The translations under genes and the position numbers were made by a program. From assembly GCF_020149765.1 (NCBI RefSeq), contig NZ_CP083809.1, forward strand, positions 3,782,001 to 3,846,000: a stretch of DNA of 64,000 nt, given 5' to 3'. The notes under the pieces are model-generated. The model was given only the letters and a program-made list of their open reading frames with translations, ran no database searches and was not told the DNA's origin. Within the stretch, counting starts at the first letter, position 1, and every line of letters begins with the position of its first letter. This stretch comes from Pantoea agglomerans. GTDB taxonomy: Bacteria; Pseudomonadota; Gammaproteobacteria; Enterobacterales; Enterobacteriaceae. Positions 55,304 through 64,000 of the stretch are shown here, one piece after another.

Positions 55304-55619
55304 AGCTTCGATCCTGCAAAAAGAGAGAGGTCGCTAGTGTAATCAATGTGCTCTGCCCACGCGGCGCTTTCTGGTTGACAAGTGAATACAAACTATCCAC
55401 TCAGCGCACCGAGCCGCTGCGCAATTTACAGGCCATGCGCGATTAAAACCATTGTGTGAAATTCAACCTGCGTTATTGTCATAAAAGTGTAACAAATGTG
55501 TCAACTATCACAGCCAGCATGCGCGAAAAGCGCCAGAATAGACGCGAAAAGGAACATGGCGGCAACCTCTGGAACGTTCTGCCCCTTTCTACAACGACTA
55601 AACGCCCGGGAGGGCAGCT
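55304..55619. other. Intergenic region between yigM and glpT
   Basis: 316 bases without a gene. It holds a CRP-type site at 55497-55512. An AT-rich stretch (55370-55400) contains TTGACA but no -10 at the right spacing. I searched for GlpR operators (ATGTTCG/CGAACAT type) and found no convincing copy. Confidence 0.5.
55497..55512. promoter_or_regulatory. CRP site upstream of glpT
   Basis: TGTGTCAACTATCACA, arms TGTGT and TCACA with a 6-base spacer, about 108 bases before glpT. E. coli glpTQ is CRP-activated. Confidence 0.65.
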
Positions 55620-56963
55620 ATGCTGAGCATTTTTAAACCCGCGCCGCACCGACCGCAGGTCGCGGAAGATCAGGTTGATCCGTTATATCGCCGCCTGCGC
55701 TGGCAGATCTTCTTCGGCATCTTTTTTGGCTACGCCGCCTACTATCTGGTGCGCAAAAACTTCGCGCTGGCGATGCCCTACCTGGTTGAGCAGGGCTTTT
55801 CACGCGGCGACCTTGGCTTTGCGCTTTCCGGCATCTCCATTGCGTACGGCTTCTCAAAATTTATTATGGGCTCGGTCTCGGATCGCTCGAATCCGCGCGT
55901 GTTTCTGCCTGCCGGGCTGATCCTCGCCGCTGCGGTGATGCTGATTATGGGCTTCGTGCCCTGGGCAACCTCCAGCATTATGGTGATGTTTGCCCTGCTG
56001 TTTGTCTGCGGCTGGTTCCAGGGTATGGGCTGGCCGCCCTGCGGACGCACTATGGTGCACTGGTGGTCGCAGAAAGAGCGCGGCGGCATTGTTTCCGTGT
56101 GGAACTGCGCGCACAACGTCGGCGGCGGCCTGCCGCCGCTGCTGTTTCTGCTCGGCATGGCCTGGTTCAGCGACTGGAAAGCGGCGCTTTATATGCCCGC
56201 TTTCGCCGCTATCGCCGTGGCGCTTGTCGCCTTCGCATTAATGCGCGATACGCCGCAGTCCTGCGGTCTGCCGCCCATCGAGGCGTATAAACAGGATTAC
56301 CCGCCGGACTACAGCGCCACGCATGAAGAGGAGCTGACGGCGAAGCAGATCTTTACCCAGTATGTGCTGCCCAACAAGCTGCTGTGGTATATCGCGCTGG
56401 CTAACGTCTTTGTCTATCTGCTGCGCTACGGCATTCTCGACTGGTCGCCCACCTACCTGAAAGAGGTAAAGCACTTTACGCTGGATAAATCCTCCTGGGC
56501 CTACTTCCTGTATGAATACGCCGGTATTCCCGGCACGCTGCTGTGCGGCTGGATGTCGGATAAAGTGTTCAGGGGGAATCGCGGCGCGACCGGCGTCTTC
56601 TTTATGACGCTGGTGACCATCGCCACGGTGATTTACTGGTTTAACCCGGCGGGCAACCCCGGCGTCGATATGGCCTGCATGATCGTCATCGGCTTTCTGA
56701 TTTACGGCCCGGTGATGCTGATTGGCCTGCATGCACTGGAGCTGGCGCCGAAAAAAGCGGCGGGCACGGCGGCAGGCTTTACTGGCCTGTTCGGCTATCT
56801 CGGCGGCTCGGTTGCGGCCAGCGCCATCGTCGGCTATACCGTCGATTTCTTCGGCTGGAACGGCGGTTTTCTGGTCATGGTGGTGGGCTGCGTGCTGGCG
56901 GTGATCCTGCTGCTGTTGACTATGGTTAACGAACGCAAACACAAGCAGCGGCTGGCGTCCTAG
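55620..56963 (+). CDS. glpT: Glycerol-3-phosphate transporter GlpT
   Basis: 447 residues, twelve membrane helices, major facilitator superfamily. Exchanges external glycerol-3-phosphate for phosphate and also carries fosfomycin. The N-terminus [10 protein letters not shown] and the core ([33 protein letters not shown]) match E. coli GlpT rather than UhpT. GGGAGG precedes the ATG. It stands alone, without glpQ or glpABC, inserted between yigM and yigL. Confidence 0.96.
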   Translation: MLSIFKPAPHRPQVAEDQVDPLYRRLRWQIFFGIFFGYAAYYLVRKNFALAMPYLVEQGFSRGDLGFALSGISIAYGFSKFIMGSVSDRSNPRVFLPAGLILAAAVMLIMGFVPWATSSIMVMFALLFVCGWFQGMGWPPCGRTMVHWWSQKERGGIVSVWNCAHNVGGGLPPLLFLLGMAWFSDWKAALYMPAFAAIAVALVAFALMRDTPQSCGLPPIEAYKQDYPPDYSATHEEELTAKQIFTQYVLPNKLLWYIALANVFVYLLRYGILDWSPTYLKEVKHFTLDKSSWAYFLYEYAGIPGTLLCGWMSDKVFRGNRGATGVFFMTLVTIATVIYWFNPAGNPGVDMACMIVIGFLIYGPVMLIGLHALELAPKKAAGTAAGFTGLFGYLGGSVAASAIVGYTVDFFGWNGGFLVMVVGCVLAVILLLLTMVNERKHKQRLAS

Positions 56964-56990
56964 GCAGCGCTGGCATCCTGGCCTGAGAGG

Positions 56991-57016
56991 GGCCGGCATC
57001 GCGCCGGCCGCTTTGT
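56991..57016 (+). terminator. Probable glpT terminator
   Basis: GGCCGGC, ATCGC and GCCGGCC form a 7-bp stem followed by GCTTTGTT, 28 bases after glpT and just before the convergent yigL end. Confidence 0.6.
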
Positions 57017-57021
57017 TGCCG

Positions 57022-57822
57022 TCAGGATAAAAACAGCGTGCGCAGCGTATGCGGCACGGCATCGTCCGCATTGCTGCCGATCACTTCCAGGTCAGGCAGG
57101 GTATTTTTCAGACGCTGGTGGGCGTTGCGCATAATGCAGCCCTTGCCCGCCATGCTCAGCATCTCTACGTCGTTCATGCCGTCGCCGAAGGCGATACAGG
57201 CTTTAAGCGAGTGTCCCAGCTGTTTTGCCACCGCTTCCAGCGCGTGCCCTTTCGACACGCCGCCCGCCATCACCTCCAGACAGGTCGGCAGTGAAAAGCT
57301 GACGTTGACGCGGTCGCCCCAGCGCGCCTTCAGCGCCAGCTCGAGCGGGATCAGCGCCTCGGGATCGTCGCTGGTGAAAAAGACTTTGCTGATATTGTCG
57401 CCCGGCAGCATGCCTGGCTCATACACCTGATAGCTGAACACCGACTCGCGGAAATAGTCCTGCTCCGCCGGATGCGCACGGCTCATAAACCATTCGTCGT
57501 CGCGATAGACGTGCGTCAGGATAGCGGGACTGGCGTAGTGCAGCTCGTAAAGCTCCAGCGCGATATCTTCGTCGAGGTTATGGCTGAACACCAGCTCGCC
57601 CTCGGCGTTATGCACGCGCGCGCCGTTCGAGGTAATCATATAAGCGGGAATGCCCAGCTTGTCGCGCATCTGCCCGACGTCGATATAGTGACGGCCGGTG
57701 GCGAATACAAAGTGAATATCGCGCGCCACCAGCTGTTGCAGGATATCGTGGGCGTAGGGCGTCAGCCGATGGTCGGGAGAGAGCAGCGTGCCATCCAGAT
57801 CGGATGCGACGATTTGAAACAT
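57022..57822 (-). CDS. yigL: HAD-family sugar/pyridoxal phosphate phosphatase YigL
   Basis: 266 residues, HAD superfamily type IIB cap (Cof). The nucleophile D8 and D10 are in SDLDGTLLS, and motif IV is AFGDGMNDVEML. E. coli YigL dephosphorylates pyridoxal phosphate and sugar phosphates and helps detoxify glucose-6-phosphate stress under SgrS control. Precedes pldB as in E. coli, in the same direction. Confidence 0.95.
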   Translation of the reverse strand: MFQIVASDLDGTLLSPDHRLTPYAHDILQQLVARDIHFVFATGRHYIDVGQMRDKLGIPAYMITSNGARVHNAEGELVFSHNLDEDIALELYELHYASPAILTHVYRDDEWFMSRAHPAEQDYFRESVFSYQVYEPGMLPGDNISKVFFTSDDPEALIPLELALKARWGDRVNVSFSLPTCLEVMAGGVSKGHALEAVAKQLGHSLKACIAFGDGMNDVEMLSMAGKGCIMRNAHQRLKNTLPDLEVIGSNADDAVPHTLRTLFLS

Positions 57823-57873
57823 GAAAACCTCAGGTATTGTTATAGGCCGTGGCCGGTAAGATAGCTTTTCGAA

Positions 57874-58857
57874 TTAAGGATGCGCCTCGAAGAAATCAAC
57901 CAGCGCATTCAGCGCTTCGGCGCGCATGGCATCTTTTTCAAACAGAATTTCGTGGCGCGCCTCTTTAATAACGCGCGCCTCGCAGGGATGGCCCGCCTGC
58001 GCCATCGCCGCGCAAAAGAGGTCCTGCGAACGGTTATCCACGACGCGATCCTCGCCTGCCTGCAGCAGCAGAACAGGCGTGGTAATAGTGCCTGCCAGGC
58101 TGAGGATATTGCGTCCCGCGTGGATACCTTCGCGCACCCAGTGATAGGTCGGACCGCCGACGCGAATAGCGGGATCGTCGGCGTAAAAACGCAGGCTGCG
58201 GCGATAGCGCTCTGCGCTGTGCGTCAGACGATTGATGCCGAACGGGTGCGCGCGCCAGCGTCCGGTGCCGAGCGCATAGCCGTCGCGGATCGCCGGGCGC
58301 TTCTCCGCCCAGTCGAGAATGCGGTTCGCAAGGAAAGAGGGCATCGGCAGCGCGATGCCGAACATCGGCGCCACCAGCGTGACGGCGTGAAACGCCTGCG
58401 GCTGACGCGCCAGAAACAGCGTCAGGATCGCCCCGCCCATCGAATGCGCCAGCGCGTAGCGGCGCTGGTAGTGGCCGCCGACAATCTCTTTCAGATAGAG
58501 CGTCTCTAAGTCGTCAACGTAGTGGGTGAACTCCACCACATGACCGCGGTGGGTATCCTGCAGCAGCCGATCGGAGCGGCCCTGCCCGCGATGGTCGAGG
58601 ATCACCACGTCAAAGCCGCAGTGAAACAGATCGTACGCCAGTTCAGGGTATTTGACGTAGCTTTCGATGCGTCCGGGCACGATAAGAATAACGCGCTTAT
58701 GCTGCGGCGCGGTGAAACGCACATAGCGCAGCGTGACGTTTTCCACGCCGACAAATTCACGCTCTTCGCGGCGGTGCCAGAAGTCGAGCAGCGGACCGTG
58801 CGCAAAGGCGGCAAAGGCTTTTTCCCGATTGAGCCAGCTCGCTTTATGTCGTTCCAT
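57874..58857 (-). CDS. pldB: Lysophospholipase L2
   Basis: 327 residues from MERHKASWLNREKAF after GGGGGAAAG; longer in-frame versions overlap the divergent rhtB leader and are rejected. Alpha/beta hydrolase with the serine elbow AHSMGG and the conserved RVGGPTYHWVRE. Hydrolyses lysophosphatidylcholine and -ethanolamine at the inner membrane. Confidence 0.95.
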   Translation of the reverse strand: MERHKASWLNREKAFAAFAHGPLLDFWHRREEREFVGVENVTLRYVRFTAPQHKRVILIVPGRIESYVKYPELAYDLFHCGFDVVILDHRGQGRSDRLLQDTHRGHVVEFTHYVDDLETLYLKEIVGGHYQRRYALAHSMGGAILTLFLARQPQAFHAVTLVAPMFGIALPMPSFLANRILDWAEKRPAIRDGYALGTGRWRAHPFGINRLTHSAERYRRSLRFYADDPAIRVGGPTYHWVREGIHAGRNILSLAGTITTPVLLLQAGEDRVVDNRSQDLFCAAMAQAGHPCEARVIKEARHEILFEKDAMRAEALNALVDFFEAHP

Positions 58858-58972
58858 CTTTCCCCCTGCAGACGCGCGATAAGCCTGTAGCGAGCCGCGC
58901 ATGCGGCCCGTAGCGTCACGCTTGTTTCTGGCGTATTGTGTCATATTTCCGCCCAGACAGGGAGCGCAACCC

Positions 58973-59596
58973 ATGACCACTGAATGGTGGCTGACCTACC
59001 TTCTCACCACCACTATCCTCAGCCTTTCGCCCGGTTCCGGCGCGATTAATACCATGAGCACCGGCATCAGCCACGGCTATCGCGGCGCGGCGGCCTCTAT
59101 CAGCGGCCTGCAGCTTGGCCTGGCGATCCATATCGTGCTGGTGGGCGTTGGGCTGGGGGCGCTCTTTTCGCAGTCGCTGCTGGCGTTTGAAGTGCTGAAG
59201 TGGGCGGGCGCGGCCTATCTGGTGTGGCTCGGCATTCAGCAGTGGCGCTCTGCGGGCGCCATCGATCTCGACGCGGTGGCGAAAGCAACCCCGCGCCGCC
59301 GCCTGTTCAAGCGCGCGGTGCTGGTGAACCTTACCAACCCGAAAAGCATCGTGTTTCTCGCCGCGCTGTTTCCGCAGTTTATTCTGCCACACCAGCCGCA
59401 GGCGATGCAGTACCTGGTGCTGGGCACCACCACTGTTGTCGTCGATATCATCGTGATGATCGGCTACGCCACGCTGGCGACGCGCATCGCGGCCTGGATC
59501 AAGGGACCGAAGCAGATGAAGCTGCTCAACCGTATCTTTGGCGGATTGTTTATGGCGGTCGGCGCGCTGTTAGCCAGCGCCAGAAGGATTGCCTGA
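58973..59596 (+). CDS. rhtB: Homoserine/homoserine lactone exporter RhtB
   Basis: 207 residues from [11 protein letters not shown] after GGGAGC. LysE-superfamily exporter with five to six membrane helices and the [10 protein letters not shown] signature. Divergent from pldB and convergent with rhtC, with a tandem repeat block in between. Confidence 0.96.
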   Translation: MTTEWWLTYLLTTTILSLSPGSGAINTMSTGISHGYRGAAASISGLQLGLAIHIVLVGVGLGALFSQSLLAFEVLKWAGAAYLVWLGIQQWRSAGAIDLDAVAKATPRRRLFKRAVLVNLTNPKSIVFLAALFPQFILPHQPQAMQYLVLGTTTVVVDIIVMIGYATLATRIAAWIKGPKQMKLLNRIFGGLFMAVGALLASARRIA

Positions 59597-59623
59597 GCCC
59601 TGCTGCGCACGCCGATGGTTAAC

Positions 59624-60044
59624 GCCGTCGGTGTTGCAGTCAGATTGCGGGCGGACAGCGCGCAGTCACCGCAGCGTACAAGAGTACGTGAGGATGACGA
59701 GCACTGCCCGGTGCCGAAATGGCAAGTAAGTCAGTCTCTGACGAGAAAAAACAGCAGCGCCGATATTCAGAGCCGTCGGTGTCGCAGCCAGTTCGGTGCC
59801 GGCCAGCGCGCAGTCACCGCAGCGTACATCAGTACGTGAGGATAACGAGCACTGCCTGGTGCCGAAATGGCAAGTTAGGCAGTCTCTGACGAGAAAAAAC
59901 AGCAGCGCCGATATTCAGAGCCGTCGGTGTCGCAGCCAGTTCGGTGCCGGACAGCGCGCAGTCACCGCAGCGTACATCAGTACGTGAGGATAACGAGCAC
60001 TGCCCGGTGCCGAAATGGCAAGTAAACCAGGCTCTAACGAGAAA
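59624..60044. repeat. 148-bp tandem repeat, three copies, with palindromic cores
   Basis: Copies at 59624-59771, 59772-59919 and 59920-60044 (partial) have a period of exactly 148 bases. Copies 2 and 3 differ at few positions; copy 1 differs more at its left end. Each holds a ~75-bp imperfect palindrome (59644-59718, 59792-59866, 59940-60014) with ends TTCGGTGCC and GGTGCCGAA and centre GTAC-ATCA-GTAC. The last copy covers the rhtC stop codon. The unit looks like an enterobacterial intergenic repeat amplified in place. The short open frames across it shift frame with each copy and are not genes. Confidence 0.9.
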
Positions 60045-60657
60045 TGATAAGGTGGATGCCGAAACCGGCGAACAGTACACCCGCCACGCCATCGACCCAT
60101 TTCGCCGCGCGCTGATATTTGTCGCGCATCCACGGCAGAGCGAAGATCGCCGCCACCAGCGTAAACCAGGCAAAGGTCTCGCCGACGATCAGCAGGAACA
60201 GACCCCAGCGCTCCAGCGCGCCGATATCATTGCCGACGAACAGCGAGAAAACGCTGCCGAAGTAGATAATCGCTTTCGGGTTCGACAGGTTGGTGAGAAA
60301 GCCTTTAAGAAAACTTCTGCCCTTTTTCGGCAGCTCCACGACCGGCGCATCCTGAGCCGGTTTCTTGTGGCGCTGACGCGCCGAGCCGAGCAGCTGCCAG
60401 CCCATCCACAGCAGATAGAGACCGCCGCCGACCATAATGATCTGATGCAGCCACGCCATCTTTTCCAGGATCAGGTGCAGCCCCATCAGCGCGACGCCCG
60501 CCCATATAACGATCCCCAGCGTAATGCCGAGCACGCCCATCATCGCCTCTTTGCGCGAACGGCTGGCGGCAGTTTGTGAAACAAAAAAGAAGTCCGGGCC
60601 GGGACTCATCAGCGCGACCAGATGCACCAGCGCAACCGTGGCAAATAACATCAGCAT
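60034..60657 (-). CDS. rhtC: Threonine exporter RhtC
   Basis: 207 residues, LysE superfamily, with SPGPDFFFVSQTA and NLSNPKAIIYFGS. Exports threonine. The C-terminus ends FGIHLIISR exactly as E. coli RhtC, so the tandem repeat reaches the stop codon without altering the protein. Starts 12 bases after recQ. Confidence 0.96.
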   Translation of the reverse strand: MLMLFATVALVHLVALMSPGPDFFFVSQTAASRSRKEAMMGVLGITLGIVIWAGVALMGLHLILEKMAWLHQIIMVGGGLYLLWMGWQLLGSARQRHKKPAQDAPVVELPKKGRSFLKGFLTNLSNPKAIIYFGSVFSLFVGNDIGALERWGLFLLIVGETFAWFTLVAAIFALPWMRDKYQRAAKWVDGVAGVLFAGFGIHLIISR

Positions 60658-60669
60658 GGGTAGTATCCT

Positions 60670-62499
60670 TTACTCTTCATCATCAAGATGCTCTTTGATC
60701 ATCACCAGGAAGGGTTTGCCAAAGCGCTCCAGTTTGCGGTGGCCGACGCCGTTGACGCTCAGCATCTCCGACGCCGTTACCGGCATCTGCTCCGCCATCT
60801 CAATCAGCGTGGCGTCGTTAAACACCACGTAGGGCGGGATATTCTCTTCGTCGGCAATGGCTTTACGCAATTTACGCAGCTTGGCGAACAGCTTGCGATC
60901 GTAATTGCCGCCGTAAATTTTCGGCGAGCTGCTGCTTTTCGGCTTCGCCGCGTTAAGACGCGGCACCGCCAGCATCAGCGGCACTTCGCCGCGCAGCACC
61001 GGACGCGCCGCTTCCGTCAGCTGCAGCGCGGAGTGCATGGCGATATTCTGCGTCACCAGCCCAAGGTGGATAAGCTGGCGCAGCACGCTGACCCAGTGTT
61101 CATGGCTCTGCTCGCGGCCAATGCCGTAAACCGGCAGCTTGTCATGTCCCTGATCGCGAATGCGCTGGTTGTTGGCACCGCGCAGCACCTCGACGATATA
61201 GCCCATGCCGAAACGCTGACCGACGCGATAAATGCAGGAGAGCGCTTTCTGCGCTTCCACCAGACCGTCGTAACGCTTCGGCGGATCGAGGCAGATATCG
61301 CAGTTGTCGCACGGCTGCTGGCGTCCTTCACCGAAATAGTTGAGCAGCACCAGACGGCGGCAGGTTTGCGCTTCAGCGAAGGCGCCCATGGCGTTAAGTT
61401 TGTGACGCTCAATATCCTGCAGCGGCCCGGGCGCTTTCTCTTCCAGACATTTGCGCAGCCACGCCATATCCGCCGGATCGTAAAGCATCATCGCTTCGGC
61501 CGGCAGCCCGTCGCGTCCGGCGCGGCCAGTTTCCTGATAGTAGGATTCGATATTGCGCGGAATGTCGAAGTGCACCACGAAGCGCACGTTGGGCTTGTTA
61601 ATGCCCATACCGAACGCCACCGTCGCCACCACAATTTGCAGGTCGTCGCGCTGGAACGCCTCCTGCACCCGGGCGCGCTGCACGCTGTCGATGCCGGCAT
61701 GATAGGCACCGACGCTCAGCCCGCGGCTCTGCAGACGCGCGGCGGTGTCTTCGACCTTGGCGCGGCTGTTGCAGTAAATAATGCCGCTTTTGCCGCGCTG
61801 ATCCTGAACGTAGCGCAGCAGCTGCTCGGTGGGCTTGAACTTCTCCACCAGCGTATAGCGAATATTAGGACGGTCGAAGCTGCTGATCTGAATCAGCGGG
61901 TCCTGCATATTCAGCAGGTGAACGATATCGTTGCGCGTGGTTTCGTCGGCGGTGGCGGTCAGCGCCATCACCGGCAGCTGCGGGAAACGCTGGCGCAGCT
62001 GACCCAGCGCGCCATATTCCGGCCGGAAATCGTGGCCCCACTGCGAAATACAGTGCGCTTCGTCGACCGCCAGCATCGCAGGCTGCCAGTGCGCCAGGCT
62101 CTCAAGGAAGTTATCCATCATCAGACGCTCAGGCGCGATATAGAGCAGCCTGACGCGGCCGGTACGGCAATCCGCCATGACCTGCTGCTGCTGTTCGCGC
62201 GTCATGGTGGAGTTAAGACACGCCGCCGCAACGCCGTTCGCCAGCAGCTGATCCACCTGATCTTTCATCAGCGAAATCAGCGGCGACACCACCAGCGTCA
62301 GGCCTTCCTGCACCAGCGCGGGGATTTGATAGCAGAGCGATTTACCGCCGCCGGTGGGCATAACGACCAGACAATCCCGTCCGCTCAGCGCCGCATTGAT
62401 AATGGTTTGCTGACCGGGACGAAAATGCTGATAGCCGAAGGTATCCTGCAATACCTGCTGCGCCAGCGCTTCCTGATTATGTACTACCGAGATTGCCAC
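60670..62499 (-). CDS. recQ: ATP-dependent DNA helicase RecQ
   Basis: 609 residues, as in E. coli. Walker A MPTGGGKS (47-54, K53), DEAH box [14 protein letters not shown], conserved helicase motifs to ~340, zinc-binding cysteines ([20 protein letters not shown], ~380-403), winged helix, and C-terminal HRDC domain (~530-605). Works in RecF-pathway recombination and suppresses illegitimate recombination. Confidence 0.98.
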   Translation of the reverse strand: MAISVVHNQEALAQQVLQDTFGYQHFRPGQQTIINAALSGRDCLVVMPTGGGKSLCYQIPALVQEGLTLVVSPLISLMKDQVDQLLANGVAAACLNSTMTREQQQQVMADCRTGRVRLLYIAPERLMMDNFLESLAHWQPAMLAVDEAHCISQWGHDFRPEYGALGQLRQRFPQLPVMALTATADETTRNDIVHLLNMQDPLIQISSFDRPNIRYTLVEKFKPTEQLLRYVQDQRGKSGIIYCNSRAKVEDTAARLQSRGLSVGAYHAGIDSVQRARVQEAFQRDDLQIVVATVAFGMGINKPNVRFVVHFDIPRNIESYYQETGRAGRDGLPAEAMMLYDPADMAWLRKCLEEKAPGPLQDIERHKLNAMGAFAEAQTCRRLVLLNYFGEGRQQPCDNCDICLDPPKRYDGLVEAQKALSCIYRVGQRFGMGYIVEVLRGANNQRIRDQGHDKLPVYGIGREQSHEHWVSVLRQLIHLGLVTQNIAMHSALQLTEAARPVLRGEVPLMLAVPRLNAAKPKSSSSPKIYGGNYDRKLFAKLRKLRKAIADEENIPPYVVFNDATLIEMAEQMPVTASEMLSVNGVGHRKLERFGKPFLVMIKEHLDDEE

Positions 62500-62524
62500 T
62501 GTATTCCTGTTGTTTTCCGGAGAG

Positions 62525-63397
62525 TCAGAACAGATCGTTTAGCATGACGCCGACGCCGAGACGCGTCTGACGGTGGTTATAGTCGATAAGCGACTCGCCA
62601 TAACCGCTAAACACCTGAGTATAGAAACGCACGTGTTCGCTGATCGGATAGCTCCAGCCCAGCGTCGCACCGCCAAAACCGGTATTCCAGTTGTAGTTGC
62701 CTTCCACGCTGAAGATATTCTCGCCGGCGATATAGCCCAGCTTCAGACGGTAGTAGCCCATATATTTGGTGATATCCGGGTTATCGTCTTCGCTGTCCGG
62801 TATGCGGTACCAGGGTTTGACTTCGGCGAGGAAGTTGCCGTTCTGCGCCATCAGGCGCGCATAGACGCGGTTCCAGCTGCGCGAGGTCGGATCGCTGCGG
62901 CCGTTAGACTGGTGGTTAAAGCCCACCTCCACATCGCGCAGCGTCCAGCCGGCGAAGTCGTAATCCGTGGCCCAGCCGAGGAAAATCTGCGGCTCGTAGT
63001 TGGTCTCGCGAAACGGCGACGACTCGCCGCGGTTCGACAGCTGCCACCAGGAGCGCTGCGTATAGGAGGCGGCCAGCACGGAGTTGTCACCCAGAATACC
63101 GCGCCACAGCGGAAATGCCAGACTGAGCTGAAATTTCACTTCATCTTTGCGCGCGTTGTCCGCCCAGTTATAGGAGGAGATCGCCTCTTTATTGATATCG
63201 CTGGTATAGGTATAGAGCAGATAGTTGCTCTCATACGGATAGAGCACAAACGGGTTGTCGTGCTTCTCCAGCAGGTTGGCGATAATGCTGCCGCGCACCT
63301 GAGGGGTATCGTGGACCTCTTTTACGGTGGCTTCTTCCGCCTGCGCCAGCGCAGGGAGTAACAGGGCGGCTGCTAACAAGGCGCGATGCTTGCGCAT
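62525..63397 (-). CDS. pldA: Outer membrane phospholipase A
   Basis: 290 residues with a signal peptide ([20 protein letters not shown], cleavage before EEATVKEV). A 12-strand barrel with catalytic H162, S164 and N176 ([17 protein letters not shown]), the same precursor numbering as E. coli. Restores outer-membrane asymmetry by degrading surface phospholipids. The longer in-frame start at 63442 is rejected because the signal peptide starts at MRKH. Confidence 0.97.
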   Translation of the reverse strand: MRKHRALLAAALLLPALAQAEEATVKEVHDTPQVRGSIIANLLEKHDNPFVLYPYESNYLLYTYTSDINKEAISSYNWADNARKDEVKFQLSLAFPLWRGILGDNSVLAASYTQRSWWQLSNRGESSPFRETNYEPQIFLGWATDYDFAGWTLRDVEVGFNHQSNGRSDPTSRSWNRVYARLMAQNGNFLAEVKPWYRIPDSEDDNPDITKYMGYYRLKLGYIAGENIFSVEGNYNWNTGFGGATLGWSYPISEHVRFYTQVFSGYGESLIDYNHRQTRLGVGVMLNDLF

Positions 63398-63582
63398 AAC
63401 TTTCTCCGATGAAGGCTGCGAGTCAAATGAATGGGGAGTCATAAAAAGGAGGCCATTCTACACGCAAAAGTCGGTGAAGATGAGCGCTGATTTCCGAAAC
63501 TGGAAACCCTCTCGCGCGCGGCTTAGAATACACAACTCATTAACATTTTACGCCGCAAAGGCGTATGCGCAGGATTGCTGCT

Positions 63583-64000
63583 ATGTCATCACGGCTGCTG
63601 TCTCAGCAGGAAGCCCGCCAGATGGTGGGTGAAATTTTTGTTTACCATATGCCCTTTAATCAGGCGCTCGGCCTGGAGCTGGATCGGCTGGAGAGCGACT
63701 ATGCCGAAATCAGCTTCGCCAGCAAAACCATGCTGGTCGGCAACGCGGCGCAGCAGATCCTGCACGGCGGGGTTATCGCCTCGGTGCTGGACGTCGCCGC
63801 CGGCATGGTCTGCGTCAGTAACGCCCTGACGCGCGCCGAGAGCATCAGCGAAGAGGAGCTGCGCCAGCGCCTGTCGCGCATGGGCACTATCGATATGCGC
63901 GTCGATTACCTGCGTCCCGGCCGCGGCGAGCGCTTTACTGCCACCAGCAGCCTGCTGCGCGCCGGAAACAAGGTCGCGGTGGCGCGCGTGGAGCTGCATA
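63583..64000 (+). CDS. yigI: YigI, PaaI-type hotdog thioesterase (3' end outside window)
   Basis: Starts at ATG 63583 ([16 protein letters not shown]) after AGGA and stays open to the window edge, giving 139 codons of roughly 155 expected. Residues such as [15 protein letters not shown] and [19 protein letters not shown] match E. coli YigI, an acyl-CoA thioesterase of the hotdog fold; the LHGG(x)8D arrangement is the PaaI signature. Divergent from pldA. Confidence 0.93.
   Translation, partial: MSSRLLSQQEARQMVGEIFVYHMPFNQALGLELDRLESDYAEISFASKTMLVGNAAQQILHGGVIASVLDVAAGMVCVSNALTRAESISEEELRQRLSRMGTIDMRVDYLRPGRGERFTATSSLLRAGNKVAVARVELH

Noticed and set aside
59615..59987. Two similar open frames ending in the same peptide, across the tandem repeat
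   Set aside because: They are translations of repeat copies; the 148-base period is not a multiple of three, so no frame is kept, and there is no start signal.

Overview
The window is a stretch of core chromosome from a member of the Enterobacterales, most likely an Erwiniaceae-type bacterium (Pantoea, Mixta or Erwinia-like). The proteins align nearly residue for residue, from memory, with Escherichia coli proteins. GC is fairly high, and gene order follows two E. coli blocks with a handful of lineage-specific substitutions. The family-level assignment is an inference; the 16S sequence at 26650-28191 would settle it. I see no insertion sequence, prophage, integron or CRISPR array.

Layout. 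(1) 1-1755: the end of thiC and complete thiE (thiamine pyrimidine and coupling branch), closed by a strong terminator. (2) 1939-5191: an accessory patch where E. coli has thiFSGH: a MocR-type regulator with a divergent small DUF1127 protein (a yjiR/yjiS-like pair), then a LysR regulator with a divergent small YCII-like protein. (3) 5254-17453: the RNA polymerase and ribosomal protein cluster rpoC, rpoB, rplL, rplJ, rplA, rplK, nusG, secE on the minus strand, with visible promoters, the L10 and L1 control sites and the rplL-rpoB attenuator. (4) 17625-19532: tuf and four tRNAs (Thr, Gly, Tyr, Thr) behind one strong stable-RNA promoter. (5) 20028-23006: coaA, birA, murB. (6) 23123-28544: one rRNA operon (16S, tRNA-Glu, 23S, 5S) with tandem P1 and P2 promoters and boxA sites.

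(7) 28600-36889: hemG, trkH, yigZ and pepQ in one direction, and the fatty acid oxidation operon fadBA diverging from pepQ with a clear FadR operator, followed by fre. (8) 36931-47031: ubiD, a pepE-like peptidase, rfaH, tatD, tatCBA, ubiB, ubiJ, ubiE, rmuC, covering ubiquinone synthesis, twin-arginine export and LPS/virulence antitermination. (9) 47127-48395: an accessory TPR-glycosyltransferase-like protein. (10) 48459-54385: udp, dlhH, metE, metR, and a yehS-like gene with a long Ala/Pro/Lys tail. (11) 54449-64000: yigM, an isolated glpT, yigL, pldB, rhtB, a 148-bp tandem repeat, rhtC, recQ, pldA, and the start of yigI.

Most of the window is ordinary housekeeping. The parts that depart from the E. 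coli plan are: the missing thiFSGH and its replacement; a hybrid rRNA operon joining murB (the rrnB neighbour in E. coli) to hemG (the rrnA neighbour); the glycosyltransferase inserted between rmuC and udp; the tailed YehS; the lone glpT; and the tandemly amplified palindromic repeat between rhtB and rhtC. None of these is proven to be a new system; the glycosyltransferase and the repeat are the best leads.
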